A stretch of 64,000 nucleotides of DNA. Origin: Treponema sp. (GTDB lineage Bacteria; Spirochaetota; Spirochaetia; Treponematales; Treponemataceae). The translations under genes were made by a program, and so were the position numbers. Of the stretch, positions 23,922 to 33,388 are shown one piece after another. The notes below the pieces were generated by a model. It was not told the origin of the DNA. It worked only from the letters and a program-made list of their open reading frames with translations, and made no database searches. Every line of letters starts with the position of its first letter. The first letter of the stretch is position 1. The stretch covers positions 83,104 to 147,103 of the forward strand of contig JAEDCT010000003.1 of assembly GCA_016294035.1 (NCBI GenBank), read 5' to 3'.

Positions 23922-23929
23922 AAAAAAAT
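23922..23929. repeat. Target-site duplication, right copy (AAAAAAAT)
   Basis: Exact copy of 21909-21916, directly abutting the right inverted repeat. Confidence 0.88.
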
Positions 23930-23949
23930 TATGTTCCAGGTAACGAAAA

Positions 23950-24465
23950 TTATCTTGAGCCACCAACGGCAGTAGACTTAATTTCGGCAAAGGATCCGCT
24001 AAATGCATTGACCGAAGTAGAAACTATTGGTCCAAGAAGTTTCAGGAAATAGCTTCCAGAAAGAACATTATCAACAGAAAACCAGGGTTGACTGATCATA
24101 ATAATCAAAACTATGCAGACAATTGCCATACCTTCTGCAACACCAAGCAAAAATCCAAGGAACCGGTCAAGGGAAGTAAATATTTCCCCGTCAAAAATCT
24201 GACGAATCAAGATCTGAAGTATTTTCATCACAATAAATACAATTACAAAAATCAGAATGAAGGCAAGAATTACAGAAAGCCAATGGATGGAAATATTCTG
24301 CTCAATGGGACCAACAAGTTTATCATAAAACAGAATTGCTACCCATGCTGAAACAAAAGGTGCGGCTTTTCCAAATACTTCATTCAAAAATCCGTTAACT
24401 GCACCTATAATTGCAAAGACAAGAACAATCAGCAGGAATATGAGGTCAATAACTGGAACTGTCAT
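23950..24465 (-). CDS. cvpA: CvpA-family membrane protein
   Basis: A 171-aa protein of the CvpA/colicin V production family. It has four predicted membrane segments (about 5-25, 30-48, 62-88 and 103-130), starting VIDLIFLLIVLVFAIIGAVNGF. The family motif around the first helices and GFLLGVAEGMAIV is present. CvpA proteins in other bacteria affect envelope stability and septation, though the biochemical role is unclear. Its start overlaps the murG stop by 4 bp. In T. pallidum the same murG-cvpA-holB neighbourhood exists (TP0521-TP0523); here an IS lies immediately downstream. Confidence 0.85.
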   Translation of the reverse strand: MTVPVIDLIFLLIVLVFAIIGAVNGFLNEVFGKAAPFVSAWVAILFYDKLVGPIEQNISIHWLSVILAFILIFVIVFIVMKILQILIRQIFDGEIFTSLDRFLGFLLGVAEGMAIVCIVLIIMISQPWFSVDNVLSGSYFLKLLGPIVSTSVNAFSGSFAEIKSTAVGGSR

Positions 24466-25619
24466 TGCATTTCCTCCAAAACAATACCGGCTATTCTAGA
24501 AACAGGTTTTTCTTTTCCACATATAATCTTAAGGGATTCAGAGAACTGTTCACGCTTAGTCTTATCTTTCAGAGATTCAAGACATTCTATAAGTTTATCC
24601 GAAGTTGCATCTTCACCGACAAGCATGAATGCGGCATTTTTTTCTTTGAAATACTTTGCATTGTCAACCTGATCACCACGACTGCCATTTGAACACAAAG
24701 GAACAAGGATCATAGGCTTTGAAGTCACGGCACATTCCCATAATGAGTTTGCCCCACTTCTGGACAAGACAATATCAGCAGCCTGAATTACCGAAGGCAT
24801 CTGAGAATAGATGAAAGCATAGGGTTTATAGAATTCGTCACCACTTTCCATAATCTTCGGATTTTCATCAGCAAATTTTTTCCCAGTCTGATGAATGACA
24901 ATAAAATTTTTCTTCAAGTAATCAAGGTTTTCAACTACCAGATTGTTAATCTGGAGAGCACCAAGGCTTCCACCCAAAACAAGAAGAATCGGCCTGGAAT
25001 TTGTTTCAGGAATTCCAAGAAATTCACGACCGGCACTTGAATTATCTTCATAGAAAACAGGCCTTACTGGATTTCCAGTCACACAGATTTTGCTTCTGAG
25101 AGATTCCTTGAAATATCCGGATGTTTCTTCATAGGAAACAAGTATTTTCTTTGCACCACCGGAATTCAATCTGGTTGCAAGACCTGGAGTAAAATCACAT
25201 TCATGGGTAAAGTAAGGAATCTTGAGAAGTTTGCAGGCACGGCAAGGAGTAACACTCACAAAGCCTCCCTTGGAAAAAAGACAGTTTGGCTTGAGTTTTT
25301 TCAACAGAAAATATGATGATACAAAGCCAAAGAAAATTTTGAACAGATCAGTAAAATTCCTGAATGAAAAATATCTTCTAAGTTTTCCGCATGCAATACC
25401 ATGAAAGGCTGTAATGCTTCCACCACATGAAACAAGATTTTTCTCAACAATGGAACGATCCATTCCAGAAGAAGACCCAATCCAATGGATTTCAATTTCT
25501 ACATTATGGCTTTTGGCAAGTGACTGCAATTCATCAGCAACTGCTATGCCAGGATAAATGTGTCCTCCGGTTCCACCGCCAGCAAAGACTACACAAAACT
25601 TTTTTTTATTTTCAAGCAT
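24462..25619 (-). CDS. murG: UDP-GlcNAc lipid II synthase MurG
   Basis: Transfers GlcNAc from UDP-GlcNAc to lipid I, the last cytoplasmic step of peptidoglycan precursor synthesis, at the inner membrane face. The glycine-rich N-terminal loop is FAGGGTGGHIYPGIAVADEL at about residues 10-29. The second is SKGGFVSVTPCRACKLL, and the C-terminal UDP-GlcNAc site is LVLGGSLGALQINNLV plus SRSGANSLWECAVTSKPMILVPL. The ATG at 25619 (MLENKKKF) is chosen because GGTGGGATT precedes it; the frame continues to 25697 without support. 385 aa is normal. It overlaps cvpA by 4 bp. Confidence 0.94.
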   Translation of the reverse strand: MLENKKKFCVVFAGGGTGGHIYPGIAVADELQSLAKSHNVEIEIHWIGSSSGMDRSIVEKNLVSCGGSITAFHGIACGKLRRYFSFRNFTDLFKIFFGFVSSYFLLKKLKPNCLFSKGGFVSVTPCRACKLLKIPYFTHECDFTPGLATRLNSGGAKKILVSYEETSGYFKESLRSKICVTGNPVRPVFYEDNSSAGREFLGIPETNSRPILLVLGGSLGALQINNLVVENLDYLKKNFIVIHQTGKKFADENPKIMESGDEFYKPYAFIYSQMPSVIQAADIVLSRSGANSLWECAVTSKPMILVPLCSNGSRGDQVDNAKYFKEKNAAFMLVGEDATSDKLIECLESLKDKTKREQFSESLKIICGKEKPVSRIAGIVLEEMQ

Positions 25620-25701
25620 AATCCCACCCAAACAAAACACAGGATTACAGGAATAATTCCAGCCAGGAACAGAAAACTGCAACCCCGTTAAAAACAAAAC
25701 A

Positions 25702-26601
25702 CTATTCAGTTTTTTCAGGTACTCTGGCCATTATTTCAACCAGATCCTCTTTCTTGAAAAGCTTGGCATATCCGCGGGCACTCATACCCATTGAATCTTT
25801 CACATCAGGATCAGCTCCAGATGATACCAGCAAATCAACAATCTTTTTGTCACCATTTCCAACAGCAAGAACAAGAATTGACTGACCGTCAAGACTCATT
25901 ACATGAAGATCAGCCTTGTTATCAATAAGCACCTTGGTCATTTCATAATTTTTTCGCCAGACACAATCCATAACAGGAGTATAGCCTCTGTCGCGGGAAA
26001 TTATGTTAATGTCAGCACCAAGGGATATAAGTTTCTTCATCTGGTCTTTACAATCATTTCTTGATGCAACACAAAGCAAAGGAACCCCGTCCGAAGTAAA
26101 GGAATTGACATCAAGACCTGCCTTGAGAAGCTTTTCACAGATATCAAATTTTTCCTTTTGAATACAATACTCATAGCTGTCAGCTGCAAAAGGAATTCCC
26201 ATGTCGAAAAGTTCTCTGAAAGTCTCTGCTTTATCAAAGTCATTACTTATGAAATTGAAGTTTTCCCTCAGATAAGAAGAAATCTCTTCAACAGACTCAA
26301 GCACTTTTACGCTAGAATCTGCACCATTAAAGATAGCAGCATCACATTTTGTCATGTAAACAGGAGCTTTTTTTCCTGCAAAATATCCTAAAAGAAGCAT
26401 GGAAAAACCATTCGAAACAACAGGGTTACATCCAAAGACACAATGAGTAAACTTTCCCATTTCATTTGAATCAAGATCCAGTTTTTCGGAAGCATCATTC
26501 ATTTTCAAAACAAAAAAATCAACCTCATTTTCCTCAAGAACCTTGACTATTGATTTTGTTTCTTCCCCCTGATTTTCAGGGCTTACTACTAACCATTTCA
26601 T
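25702..26601 (-). CDS. Ankyrin-repeat protein
   Basis: A 299-aa cytoplasmic protein. The N-terminal 130 residues (MKWLVVSPENQGEETKSIVKVLEENEVDFFVL) look like a small alpha/beta fold that I do not recognise. From about residue 150 four ankyrin repeats follow, with repeat landmarks LLKAGLDVNSFTSDGVPLLCVAS, LISLGADINIISRDRGYTPVMDC, LIDNKADLHVMSLDGQSILVLAV and LVSSGADPDVKDSMGMSARGYA. Ankyrin repeats mediate protein binding; the partner is unknown. It is the first gene of the murG-cvpA-holB-ntrB-ntrC operon and has a good sigma-70 promoter. Confidence 0.8.
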   Translation of the reverse strand: MKWLVVSPENQGEETKSIVKVLEENEVDFFVLKMNDASEKLDLDSNEMGKFTHCVFGCNPVVSNGFSMLLLGYFAGKKAPVYMTKCDAAIFNGADSSVKVLESVEEISSYLRENFNFISNDFDKAETFRELFDMGIPFAADSYEYCIQKEKFDICEKLLKAGLDVNSFTSDGVPLLCVASRNDCKDQMKKLISLGADINIISRDRGYTPVMDCVWRKNYEMTKVLIDNKADLHVMSLDGQSILVLAVGNGDKKIVDLLVSSGADPDVKDSMGMSARGYAKLFKKEDLVEIMARVPEKTE

Positions 26602-26608
26602 TCCATAT

Positions 26609-26637
26609 ATTCTAATTCAATTGTAACTATTTTACAA
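26609..26637 (-). promoter_or_regulatory. Sigma-70 promoter of the ank-murG operon
   Basis: On the minus strand TTGTAA, a 17-base spacer and TAGAAT lie just ahead of the ankyrin gene. This leaves a very short leader. Confidence 0.5.
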
Positions 26638-26659
26638 GTTTTGTATTTTTGACAGAAAC

Positions 26660-26700
26660 AAAAAAATCCCCTGAAATCCACATGAAGATTCCAGGGGATT
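26660..26700 (-). terminator. Terminator of the V-type ATPase operon
   Basis: On the minus strand AATCCCCTG and CAGGGGATT close a stem extended by AATC/GGATT pairing, followed by seven T. It lies 20 bp past the atpK stop. Confidence 0.88.
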
Positions 26701-26719
26701 CTTGATCATACCTGATCAA

Positions 26720-27151
26720 TTAGCAGGCGATCATACCGAAAACCATGCTGAACAAAGCAATTGTTTCACAAAGACCAACAACCATGATGTCCTGAGAGAA
26801 ACCCTTTCCTGTTTCAGCAAGAGAATCTGCACCGGCAGCACCAGCCTTACCCTGAGCAATAGCAGACATACACATAGAAAGTCCACATGCAACACCAAGA
26901 CCAAGGAAGAATGCTGGGTTTGAAGCAACATTAGCTGAGTTCTTCATTGAGTTCATCAAAAGGAATCCGTAGATTGTCTGTGTCAATGGAGCACCAGCAA
27001 ATACAACGAGAAGGAATGGAGCTGGCTTATTGTTAAGATAACAACGCTTCCATGCACCAATTGCACCCTGTCCTGCAATACCGATACCAATTGCACTACC
27101 CATAGCAGCAATACCCATTACAACACCTGCACCGATCATACCCCAATTCAT
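26720..27151 (-). CDS. atpK: V/A-type ATPase membrane rotor subunit K
   Basis: The proteolipid that forms the ion-carrying rotor ring. Its 143 aa fold into four membrane helices from two fused hairpins: about 5-27, 45-67, 79-105 and 121-142. The ion-binding carboxylate is E129 in GLCETIALF. It also has T57 and Q58 (APLTQTIYGF), Y61 and Q100 (AIAQGK), the positions that ligate sodium in the Enterococcus hirae NtpK ring. This suggests Na+ rather than H+ coupling. AAGGAG precedes the ATG. It is the last gene of the operon. Confidence 0.93.
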   Translation of the reverse strand: MNWGMIGAGVVMGIAAMGSAIGIGIAGQGAIGAWKRCYLNNKPAPFLLVVFAGAPLTQTIYGFLLMNSMKNSANVASNPAFFLGLGVACGLSMCMSAIAQGKAGAAGADSLAETGKGFSQDIMVVGLCETIALFSMVFGMIAC

Positions 27152-27229
27152 AGTTAACTCCTTATTCGCACATTTAAGCGATTGTTTAATATTAAATATC
27201 TAAGCAGAATACTCTGCCAAAAAACTTTT

Positions 27230-29134
27230 TTAGTCTTCCGAGAACGGTCTATACTTGATTCCGCTCCAAGACATTCCCAAATGCTGACTGAATTCAAGAG
27301 TATTCAAGCGAACACCATGAACAATAACTGAAAGCAAGTTGAGAATAATGTTAAGTCCATGTCCAAACACAAGGATTATGACACCGAAAATAACAAGAAT
27401 AAGCTTTCCAAACATTGGACCTGCCATCATGTTGACAGTATTGCTGATTGCAGCACCTGCAAGAGCAACAGCCCACAAACGAATGTAAGATACAATATCT
27501 GAGAAAACATTTACGATTCCCAAAAGAACGGAAATAATGTTCTTCACACTCTCAAGAATAGAATCCTTGATACTTCCGCTGTAATTCGAGAACACGAAGT
27601 TAAGTCCAAATCCAATGAAAAGTACAGCCAATGCAAGATATGGAACAGGAATAGAACCTGCATACATAGTAGTTTCTGTAATTCCAAGAGGATACTTCAC
27701 TCCATCAACAACCATGTTCATTACTACATAGAACATACCCCAAAGCTCAAGCAATGAACCAAGTTCACCCAATGCCTTGAGAGAGCTCTTGTATCTCATG
27801 ATTCCCTTCAGGTGTGCAACACTAAGCTGGACGATTGCAATCATAAAGCAGAAAATCTTCTGATTTGTGTTTGCAACATCACTTCCAACCTTTGCAGGAG
27901 AAATAGGACCAAAGGAAATTTCCTTGAGTGAATCAGGAAGCATTTCCAAAGGCATGCCAAACCAAGTACAGGTTGCAGCACCCCATCCTATTGTACAAAG
28001 TCCAAGAAGAACAACAAGTGCTCCCAAAGATTTGTTCATACCCTTCTTGAAAAGAAGAGCAACTCCAGCAAGGGCAATCAATGAACCGTATCCGCCGTCT
28101 CCGAAAATCATTGCGAAGAACAGACAGAAGAACAACAGGAACCAGCTTGAAATGTCATACTCATTGTAACCAGGAGTAACATCAAGGAAGTCCGTAAGTG
28201 GATAAATAAGTCTTACAAGAGCATTGTTCTTGAGCTTGGTAGGAACAGGATCATCTTCATGAGGATCTGTTGCAACAAAAGCCCATTCATTTTCTGAGCA
28301 AGTTTTCTTGAATTTATCCATGGAATCAACAGGAACATAACCTGTAAGCCATGCAAGTTTTGTTTCCTCGCCACCTGCACCATCCGGAGCAAGCTCTGAT
28401 TCCATTCCACTATAAATATTCTCAAACTCAATATCCGACAACAACTGCTTCTTGAAACCCTTCAAGGAATCTGTAAACTTCTTTGAGTCAAGAATCTGCT
28501 TTTCAATAGATTCAATCTCAGCCCTGCAATTCCTGATATTTTCTTCATGAGCCTTTGTGGAAATCTCAGGAAGAGGAACAGCATATGCTTCCGGAGGAAG
28601 ATCAGAAGGTCTGTCCTCAAGCTGTTCTTCAGAAACTACAAGGAATCTATTGATTTTGTTAACAGTATTTACAAGAACCGTCTTAACATTTTCACCAATA
28701 AGTGAATACTTTTCTTCCGGAATTTCATACAAGTAGAAAAACAAACCTTTTTCTGCAAGCATTGAAAGCTCTTCCGGATCAACCTGTCCCCATAATGAAA
28801 GACGAGAAAGTTCCTGTGTGCTTGAAGAGATGGAATCAAACAAAGACTTCTTTTTCTCACTGAGAGAAACAAGTTCCTTTGCCTTAGCAGAAGCATCCTC
28901 TCTTGAAAGCTTAACCTGTTCAGGCATTTCATTTTTCTTGAGTTTGAATTCCTCAAGGATTCCCAATGCCTTATCAACTTCCTGGGAAGACTCTCTTAAC
29001 GCAGTCAAATCAGCACTATTACCCTCAATAGTCTCAAGGTGAACGACACCTGCTTTCTTGAGCTGTTTCAGTGACTCCTTCTTTTCTGCATCAAGAATAA
29101 CAAGGGAGACTTTCTTCATTTGTACAATTGCCAT
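27230..29134 (-). CDS. atpI: V/A-type ATPase subunit I (stator, a-like)
   Basis: A 634-aa membrane stator subunit equivalent to eukaryotic a. The N-terminal cytoplasmic half (1-about 330) is helical and coiled coil, starting MAIVQMKKVSLVILDAEKKESL. The C-terminal half has about seven membrane helices with FFCLFFAMIFGDGGYGSLIAL, VANTNQKIFCFMIAIVQLSVAHLKG and SDIVSYIRLWAVALAGAAIS, the last carrying the arginine that works opposite the rotor carboxylate. Its start codon overlaps the atpD stop. Length is normal for the family. Confidence 0.94.
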   Translation of the reverse strand: MAIVQMKKVSLVILDAEKKESLKQLKKAGVVHLETIEGNSADLTALRESSQEVDKALGILEEFKLKKNEMPEQVKLSREDASAKAKELVSLSEKKKSLFDSISSSTQELSRLSLWGQVDPEELSMLAEKGLFFYLYEIPEEKYSLIGENVKTVLVNTVNKINRFLVVSEEQLEDRPSDLPPEAYAVPLPEISTKAHEENIRNCRAEIESIEKQILDSKKFTDSLKGFKKQLLSDIEFENIYSGMESELAPDGAGGEETKLAWLTGYVPVDSMDKFKKTCSENEWAFVATDPHEDDPVPTKLKNNALVRLIYPLTDFLDVTPGYNEYDISSWFLLFFCLFFAMIFGDGGYGSLIALAGVALLFKKGMNKSLGALVVLLGLCTIGWGAATCTWFGMPLEMLPDSLKEISFGPISPAKVGSDVANTNQKIFCFMIAIVQLSVAHLKGIMRYKSSLKALGELGSLLELWGMFYVVMNMVVDGVKYPLGITETTMYAGSIPVPYLALAVLFIGFGLNFVFSNYSGSIKDSILESVKNIISVLLGIVNVFSDIVSYIRLWAVALAGAAISNTVNMMAGPMFGKLILVIFGVIILVFGHGLNIILNLLSVIVHGVRLNTLEFSQHLGMSWSGIKYRPFSED

Positions 29135-29754
29135 TATTCAGCCTCCCTAGCATTATCTGCCACAGCCTGAAGTTTTTTCTTTGAAATCTTTGAACGAACA
29201 ACCGCTGCAACCTGCTCATCACCAAGAAAAATACCAATTTTCTTGATATTTGTCTTTGTTTCAGGAATCTTAACCTTTTCAAAAAGATTAACGCGTTGTG
29301 TTGTTGTCCTGAGTTCCTGAGAAAGCAAGCGTACCTGCTCATCAAGTACTTCTGCCTGCAAATCAAGCTCCAGGGCCTTTTCCATACGGTCTGCAGCCAT
29401 ATCAATCCACAAAGGCGTTGAATACAGATCATAGTCACCACGACCAAAATCAGCACCTTCGTAAATCGGAATTTTCACACCCGCAATATTACCCCAGCCT
29501 TTCTTAATGTTCTGAACCGTAACCATATCAGGCTTGAAGGCATCTTTTTCACCAAAGACGGAAATCCATTTCTCAAAGTCTTCTTCCAATGCTTTCTTTT
29601 CTGCACGGACAGCCTTTGCCTTTTCGTCAATGGTGCGGATTTCTGACTGCAGCTGCTGTTTTTTGAGAGTAAGAGTAGGAAGATAGCGCTGATACATCTT
29701 TAGCGCATCTTTCTGAGTCTTCTGCTCGTTTTTAGTCAGCTTTATTTTTGCCAT
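29134..29754 (-). CDS. atpD: V/A-type ATPase central-stalk subunit D
   Basis: A 206-aa coiled-coil rotor shaft. The N-terminal helix begins AKIKLTKNEQKTQKDALKMYQRYLPTLTLKKQQLQ, and the C-terminal helix includes ELRTTTQRVNLFEKVKIPETK, a signature of the family. It turns inside the A3B3 head. It overlaps atpI by one base and follows atpB by 24 bp. No gene for its usual partner, subunit F, is present in the operon. Confidence 0.92.
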   Translation of the reverse strand: MAKIKLTKNEQKTQKDALKMYQRYLPTLTLKKQQLQSEIRTIDEKAKAVRAEKKALEEDFEKWISVFGEKDAFKPDMVTVQNIKKGWGNIAGVKIPIYEGADFGRGDYDLYSTPLWIDMAADRMEKALELDLQAEVLDEQVRLLSQELRTTTQRVNLFEKVKIPETKTNIKKIGIFLGDEQVAAVVRSKISKKKLQAVADNAREAE

Positions 29755-29778
29755 ACAATATCCTTATGCGAGTAAAAA

Positions 29779-31074
29779 TTACTTTTTAGGCCAGAATTCA
29801 TCAATTAATTCTGTCTTAAGACCAGTTTCATTCTTGTCAAAACATTCAGCAAGGATTTTCCAGCCATTGTCCAATGCTTCCTCAAGAGGAATATTAACTG
29901 TAAGATCCATCATTGTTGCTTCAAATTTAACGCCGTACTTGAGAAGCTTTTCATCCCAGGCACTCATGTTAAATCCCATGGACTTCTTTTCAAGAGTATC
30001 CTTGTATGAAGCATATAGACGAATCATGGCATCCATCAAAGAACGGTGGTCCTTGCGAGTCTTGTTGTTAACCTGCTGCTTAAGTCGTGACAATGAACCG
30101 AATGGCTCAATGCGTCCACCCTTAAGGTAGTACTGACCTTCTGTAATATAACCAGTGTTATCTGGAACCGGATGAGTAACGTCATCACCAGGCATTGTTG
30201 TAACTGCAAGAACAGTAATAGAACCTGAGTCATTGAAGTCAACAGCCTTTTCGTAGCGTGATGCAAGCTGAGAATAAAGGTCTCCAGGATAACCGCGGTT
30301 TGAAGGAACCTGTTCCTGTGTAATGGCGATTTCCTTCATTGAGTCTGCAAAATTTGTCATGTCTGTAAGAAGAACAAGAACGTCCTTTCCCTTGAGGGCA
30401 AACTTTTCTGCAACTGCAAGTGAAAGATCAGGAATCTTCATACATTCTACAGTTGGGTCGGCAGCTGTATGAACGAACATGACTGTCTTTGAGAGGGCAC
30501 CACCTTCTTCCAGAGTCTTCTTGAAGAAAAGGTAGTCATCGTACTTGAGACCCATTCCACCAAGAACGATTACATCAGCCTCTGCCTGCATGGCGATACG
30601 GGCAAGGAGCTGGTTATATGGTTCACCGGAAATTGAGAAGATTGGAATCTTCTGAGAAACAACCAATGTGTTGAAAACATCGATCATCGGAATGTTTGTA
30701 CGCATCATGCGGTTAGGATTGATACGCTTTGATGGGTTAACAGATGGACCACCAATTGAAATAAGATTTTCAGAAAGAGCTGGACCATGATCACGAGGTT
30801 CTGCTGAACCATTGAAAATACGGCCAAGAAGATCATCACTAAATGAAATCTTCATGTCATGACCAAGGAAGCGAATCTGATCATTTGTTGCAACACCACG
30901 ACCACCGGCAAAAACCTGAAGTGAAACAGTTTCACCGTCAATCTTGTTTACTTCAGCAAGAGACTTACCGAAGCGAGTTGTGATCTCTGCAAGTTCGTTG
31001 AGCTTTACGCCCTTTGCCTTTACTGTAATAACGCTACCGTTAATACTGTCAATTTTGCTGTATACTTTGTTCAT
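29779..31074 (-). CDS. atpB: V/A-type ATPase non-catalytic subunit B
   Basis: A 431-aa subunit that alternates with A in the soluble head. It lacks a Walker A loop as expected: the corresponding region reads [19 protein letters not shown]. Landmarks are [39 protein letters not shown] and SRYEKAVDF with the following [30 protein letters not shown]. Its start overlaps the atpA stop by one base (TAATG), indicating coupling. Confidence 0.95.
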   Translation of the reverse strand: MNKVYSKIDSINGSVITVKAKGVKLNELAEITTRFGKSLAEVNKIDGETVSLQVFAGGRGVATNDQIRFLGHDMKISFSDDLLGRIFNGSAEPRDHGPALSENLISIGGPSVNPSKRINPNRMMRTNIPMIDVFNTLVVSQKIPIFSISGEPYNQLLARIAMQAEADVIVLGGMGLKYDDYLFFKKTLEEGGALSKTVMFVHTAADPTVECMKIPDLSLAVAEKFALKGKDVLVLLTDMTNFADSMKEIAITQEQVPSNRGYPGDLYSQLASRYEKAVDFNDSGSITVLAVTTMPGDDVTHPVPDNTGYITEGQYYLKGGRIEPFGSLSRLKQQVNNKTRKDHRSLMDAMIRLYASYKDTLEKKSMGFNMSAWDEKLLKYGVKFEATMMDLTVNIPLEEALDNGWKILAECFDKNETGLKTELIDEFWPKK

Positions 31075-32843
31075 TACTCACCGTCCTTGAGAAGAGCCTT
31101 AACATCCTCATTTACCTGAGCATTCTTTTCTTTGAGAGTAGCATCAATTGTCTTTTCAGACTTGTCAAAATCAGATGACTTGAATGCCTTGTAGTTCATA
31201 TCACGGAAATTCTGAGTAAGCTTGTTAAAGAATGTACGAGCATCATCTTTTTCTTCAAAGTCAAATGTTGATCCAAGAATACCAACAATCTTTGCAAACA
31301 CATACTGCTGGCGTTCAATAGAAGTTGCACCTTCGATTTCATCAAATGAATCCTGCTGCATGTAGATTGCATCAAGGAATTCACTCTTAAGATAGAGAAC
31401 GAAATCTGCAAGACTTGTACCTTCTTCACCAACAACCTTCATCATTTGATTAACTTCAGCACCGCGCTTGTAAACACCACGAGCAAAATCAACCCAAGAC
31501 TTATTGATAACAGGCTTGTACTTTGACCATGAATCAAGAGGGTCAATAGCAGGATAGCGGCGGGCATCTGAACGGGCACGAGAAAGACCATGGAATGCTC
31601 CAACAACCTTAAGAGTTGCCTGAGTAACTGGTTCCTCAAAGTTACCACCGGCAGGAGAAACTGTACCACCGATTGTAACAGAACCTGTATTTCCGTCACG
31701 AAGTTTTACAATACCTGCACGTTCATAGAATGAAGCAATTGTAGATTCAAGGTAAGCTGGGAATGCTTCTTCACCAGGAATTTCCTCAAGACGACCAGAC
31801 ATTTCGCGCATAGCCTGAGCCCAGCGGGATGTTGAGTCAGCAAGAAGAAGAACATTGAGACCCATCTGGCGATAATATTCAGCAAGTGTAACACCTGTGT
31901 AACATGAAGCTTCGCGGGAAGCAACAGGCATTGAAGATGTGTTACAGATGATGATTGTTCTTTCCATAAGAGAACGACCTGTACGTGGGTCCTTCAATTC
32001 TGGGAATTCTGTAAGAGTTTCTACAACTTCACCGGCTCGTTCACCACAAGCTGCAATAATTACGATGTCTACGTTTGCATTGCGGGATGTTGTGTGCTGG
32101 AGAACTGTCTTACCTGCACCGAATGGTCCAGGAATACAGTATGTACCACCGCGGGCTACAGGGAAGAATGTATCAATGAGGCGAACCTTAGTTTCCATTG
32201 GTTCATCAGGACTCAGGCGCTCTGCATAGCAGTTTACTGCACGCTTAACAGGCCACTTGAAGCTCATTGAAATGTTAACTGTCTTTCCCTTTTCGTCGGC
32301 AAGAGTTGCGATTGTATCGTGGATCTTGTAAGAACCTGCCTTTGCTATCTTTTTAATTGTATATGTTCCAAGGAATCCGAATGGAACAAGAATCTTGTGT
32401 GTGAATGGTCCCTCTGGAACAGTACCTACACTGTCACCAGCAAGAACCTTGTCACCTTCTTTTGCAGTTGGTGTAAAATCCCACTTCTTTTCTTCATTGA
32501 GAGCAGGAAGATAAACACCACGCTCAAGGAAGTAGCCTGATTTTTCAGCAAGCAATGGAAGAGGATTCTGCAATCCGTCGTAAACCTGACCAAGAAGACC
32601 AGGTCCAACTTCAACGGAAAGAAGATCACCGGTAAATTCAACCGTACAATCTGTGGAAATTCCGTTTGTCATTTCATAAATCTGCATCTGAGCTGTATTG
32701 CCACGGATACGAATAACCTCACCCTTGAGGCTCTGTCCGTCAACCTTAACGTAGCCTACTTCGTTAAGAGAAACCTTTCCGTCAAACTCAACAGAAACCA
32801 TGTTTCCGTTTACAGCTACAACTTTGCCTTTTGTATCTGTCAT
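31074..32843 (-). CDS. atpA: V/A-type ATPase catalytic subunit A
   Basis: The 589-aa nucleotide-hydrolysing subunit. Walker A is GPFGAGKT within [20 protein letters not shown]; Walker B and neighbouring motifs are [36 protein letters not shown]. The non-homologous region typical of V/A-type A subunits lies at about 110-200 ([25 protein letters not shown]). It overlaps the DUF2764 gene by 4 bp and atpB by one base. Confidence 0.96.
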   Translation of the reverse strand: MTDTKGKVVAVNGNMVSVEFDGKVSLNEVGYVKVDGQSLKGEVIRIRGNTAQMQIYEMTNGISTDCTVEFTGDLLSVEVGPGLLGQVYDGLQNPLPLLAEKSGYFLERGVYLPALNEEKKWDFTPTAKEGDKVLAGDSVGTVPEGPFTHKILVPFGFLGTYTIKKIAKAGSYKIHDTIATLADEKGKTVNISMSFKWPVKRAVNCYAERLSPDEPMETKVRLIDTFFPVARGGTYCIPGPFGAGKTVLQHTTSRNANVDIVIIAACGERAGEVVETLTEFPELKDPRTGRSLMERTIIICNTSSMPVASREASCYTGVTLAEYYRQMGLNVLLLADSTSRWAQAMREMSGRLEEIPGEEAFPAYLESTIASFYERAGIVKLRDGNTGSVTIGGTVSPAGGNFEEPVTQATLKVVGAFHGLSRARSDARRYPAIDPLDSWSKYKPVINKSWVDFARGVYKRGAEVNQMMKVVGEEGTSLADFVLYLKSEFLDAIYMQQDSFDEIEGATSIERQQYVFAKIVGILGSTFDFEEKDDARTFFNKLTQNFRDMNYKAFKSSDFDKSEKTIDATLKEKNAQVNEDVKALLKDGE

Positions 32844-33388
32844 TTGTTTTCTCCAAGAATTTCATCATAAATTTTGTGATAAGAAGCCAAACCTTCATCC
32901 CTGTTAAACTTCTTCATTCGCTCAGCAAGCATTAGTTTCAAACCATAGCTGAATACTGCATCTACCGAAAACATGTCCATTGGAGCCAATCTGCTCAAGA
33001 CATCCATTCGGTATTGGTTCAAATACTGCTCAGCGCTTAAAGGACTGTCCATTCCAGTTGCAGTACGTGCGGCCTGGATTGCCTCTCCATCAGTAGTCGA
33101 CGGAAGATCCTTTGAATCCTTTTTCATCTTGAGTGCCCTAAGCTGTGCCAAGGCAAGCCTAAGCTCTCTTTCTTTGCCGTACCATGCATCAAGGAACATA
33201 GACCCTGTGCTCTTGCATTCCAATGGAGGCTCAAGAGAAAGATTTGACGCAATTTCTGCCTTTTCAGGAGACATAAAACGAGTACACAAATCCTTGAAAT
33301 AGCCTGTGGTGATAGGCAACTTCTGTGAGCTGTCATCACTAACTGAGAATGCTGGAAGCTGGGCTACTAAATAATAGAGATGTTCCAC
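32840..33388 (-). CDS. DUF2764 protein of the V-ATPase operon (possible C-like subunit)
   Basis: A 182-aa protein of the DUF2764 family, found in V-ATPase operons of spirochetes, Bacteroidetes and Chlamydiae in the place of subunit C. The N-terminus MEHLYYLVAQLPAF and the helical remainder (ERELRLALAQLRALKMKK, YLNQYRMDVLSRLAPMDMFSVDAVFSYGLKLMLAER) fit. It probably links the central rotor to the membrane ring, but this is inference from position. Translation starts at a GTG that overlaps the stop of atpE (TAGTG). Confidence 0.82.
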   Translation of the reverse strand: MEHLYYLVAQLPAFSVSDDSSQKLPITTGYFKDLCTRFMSPEKAEIASNLSLEPPLECKSTGSMFLDAWYGKERELRLALAQLRALKMKKDSKDLPSTTDGEAIQAARTATGMDSPLSAEQYLNQYRMDVLSRLAPMDMFSVDAVFSYGLKLMLAERMKKFNRDEGLASYHKIYDEILGENK

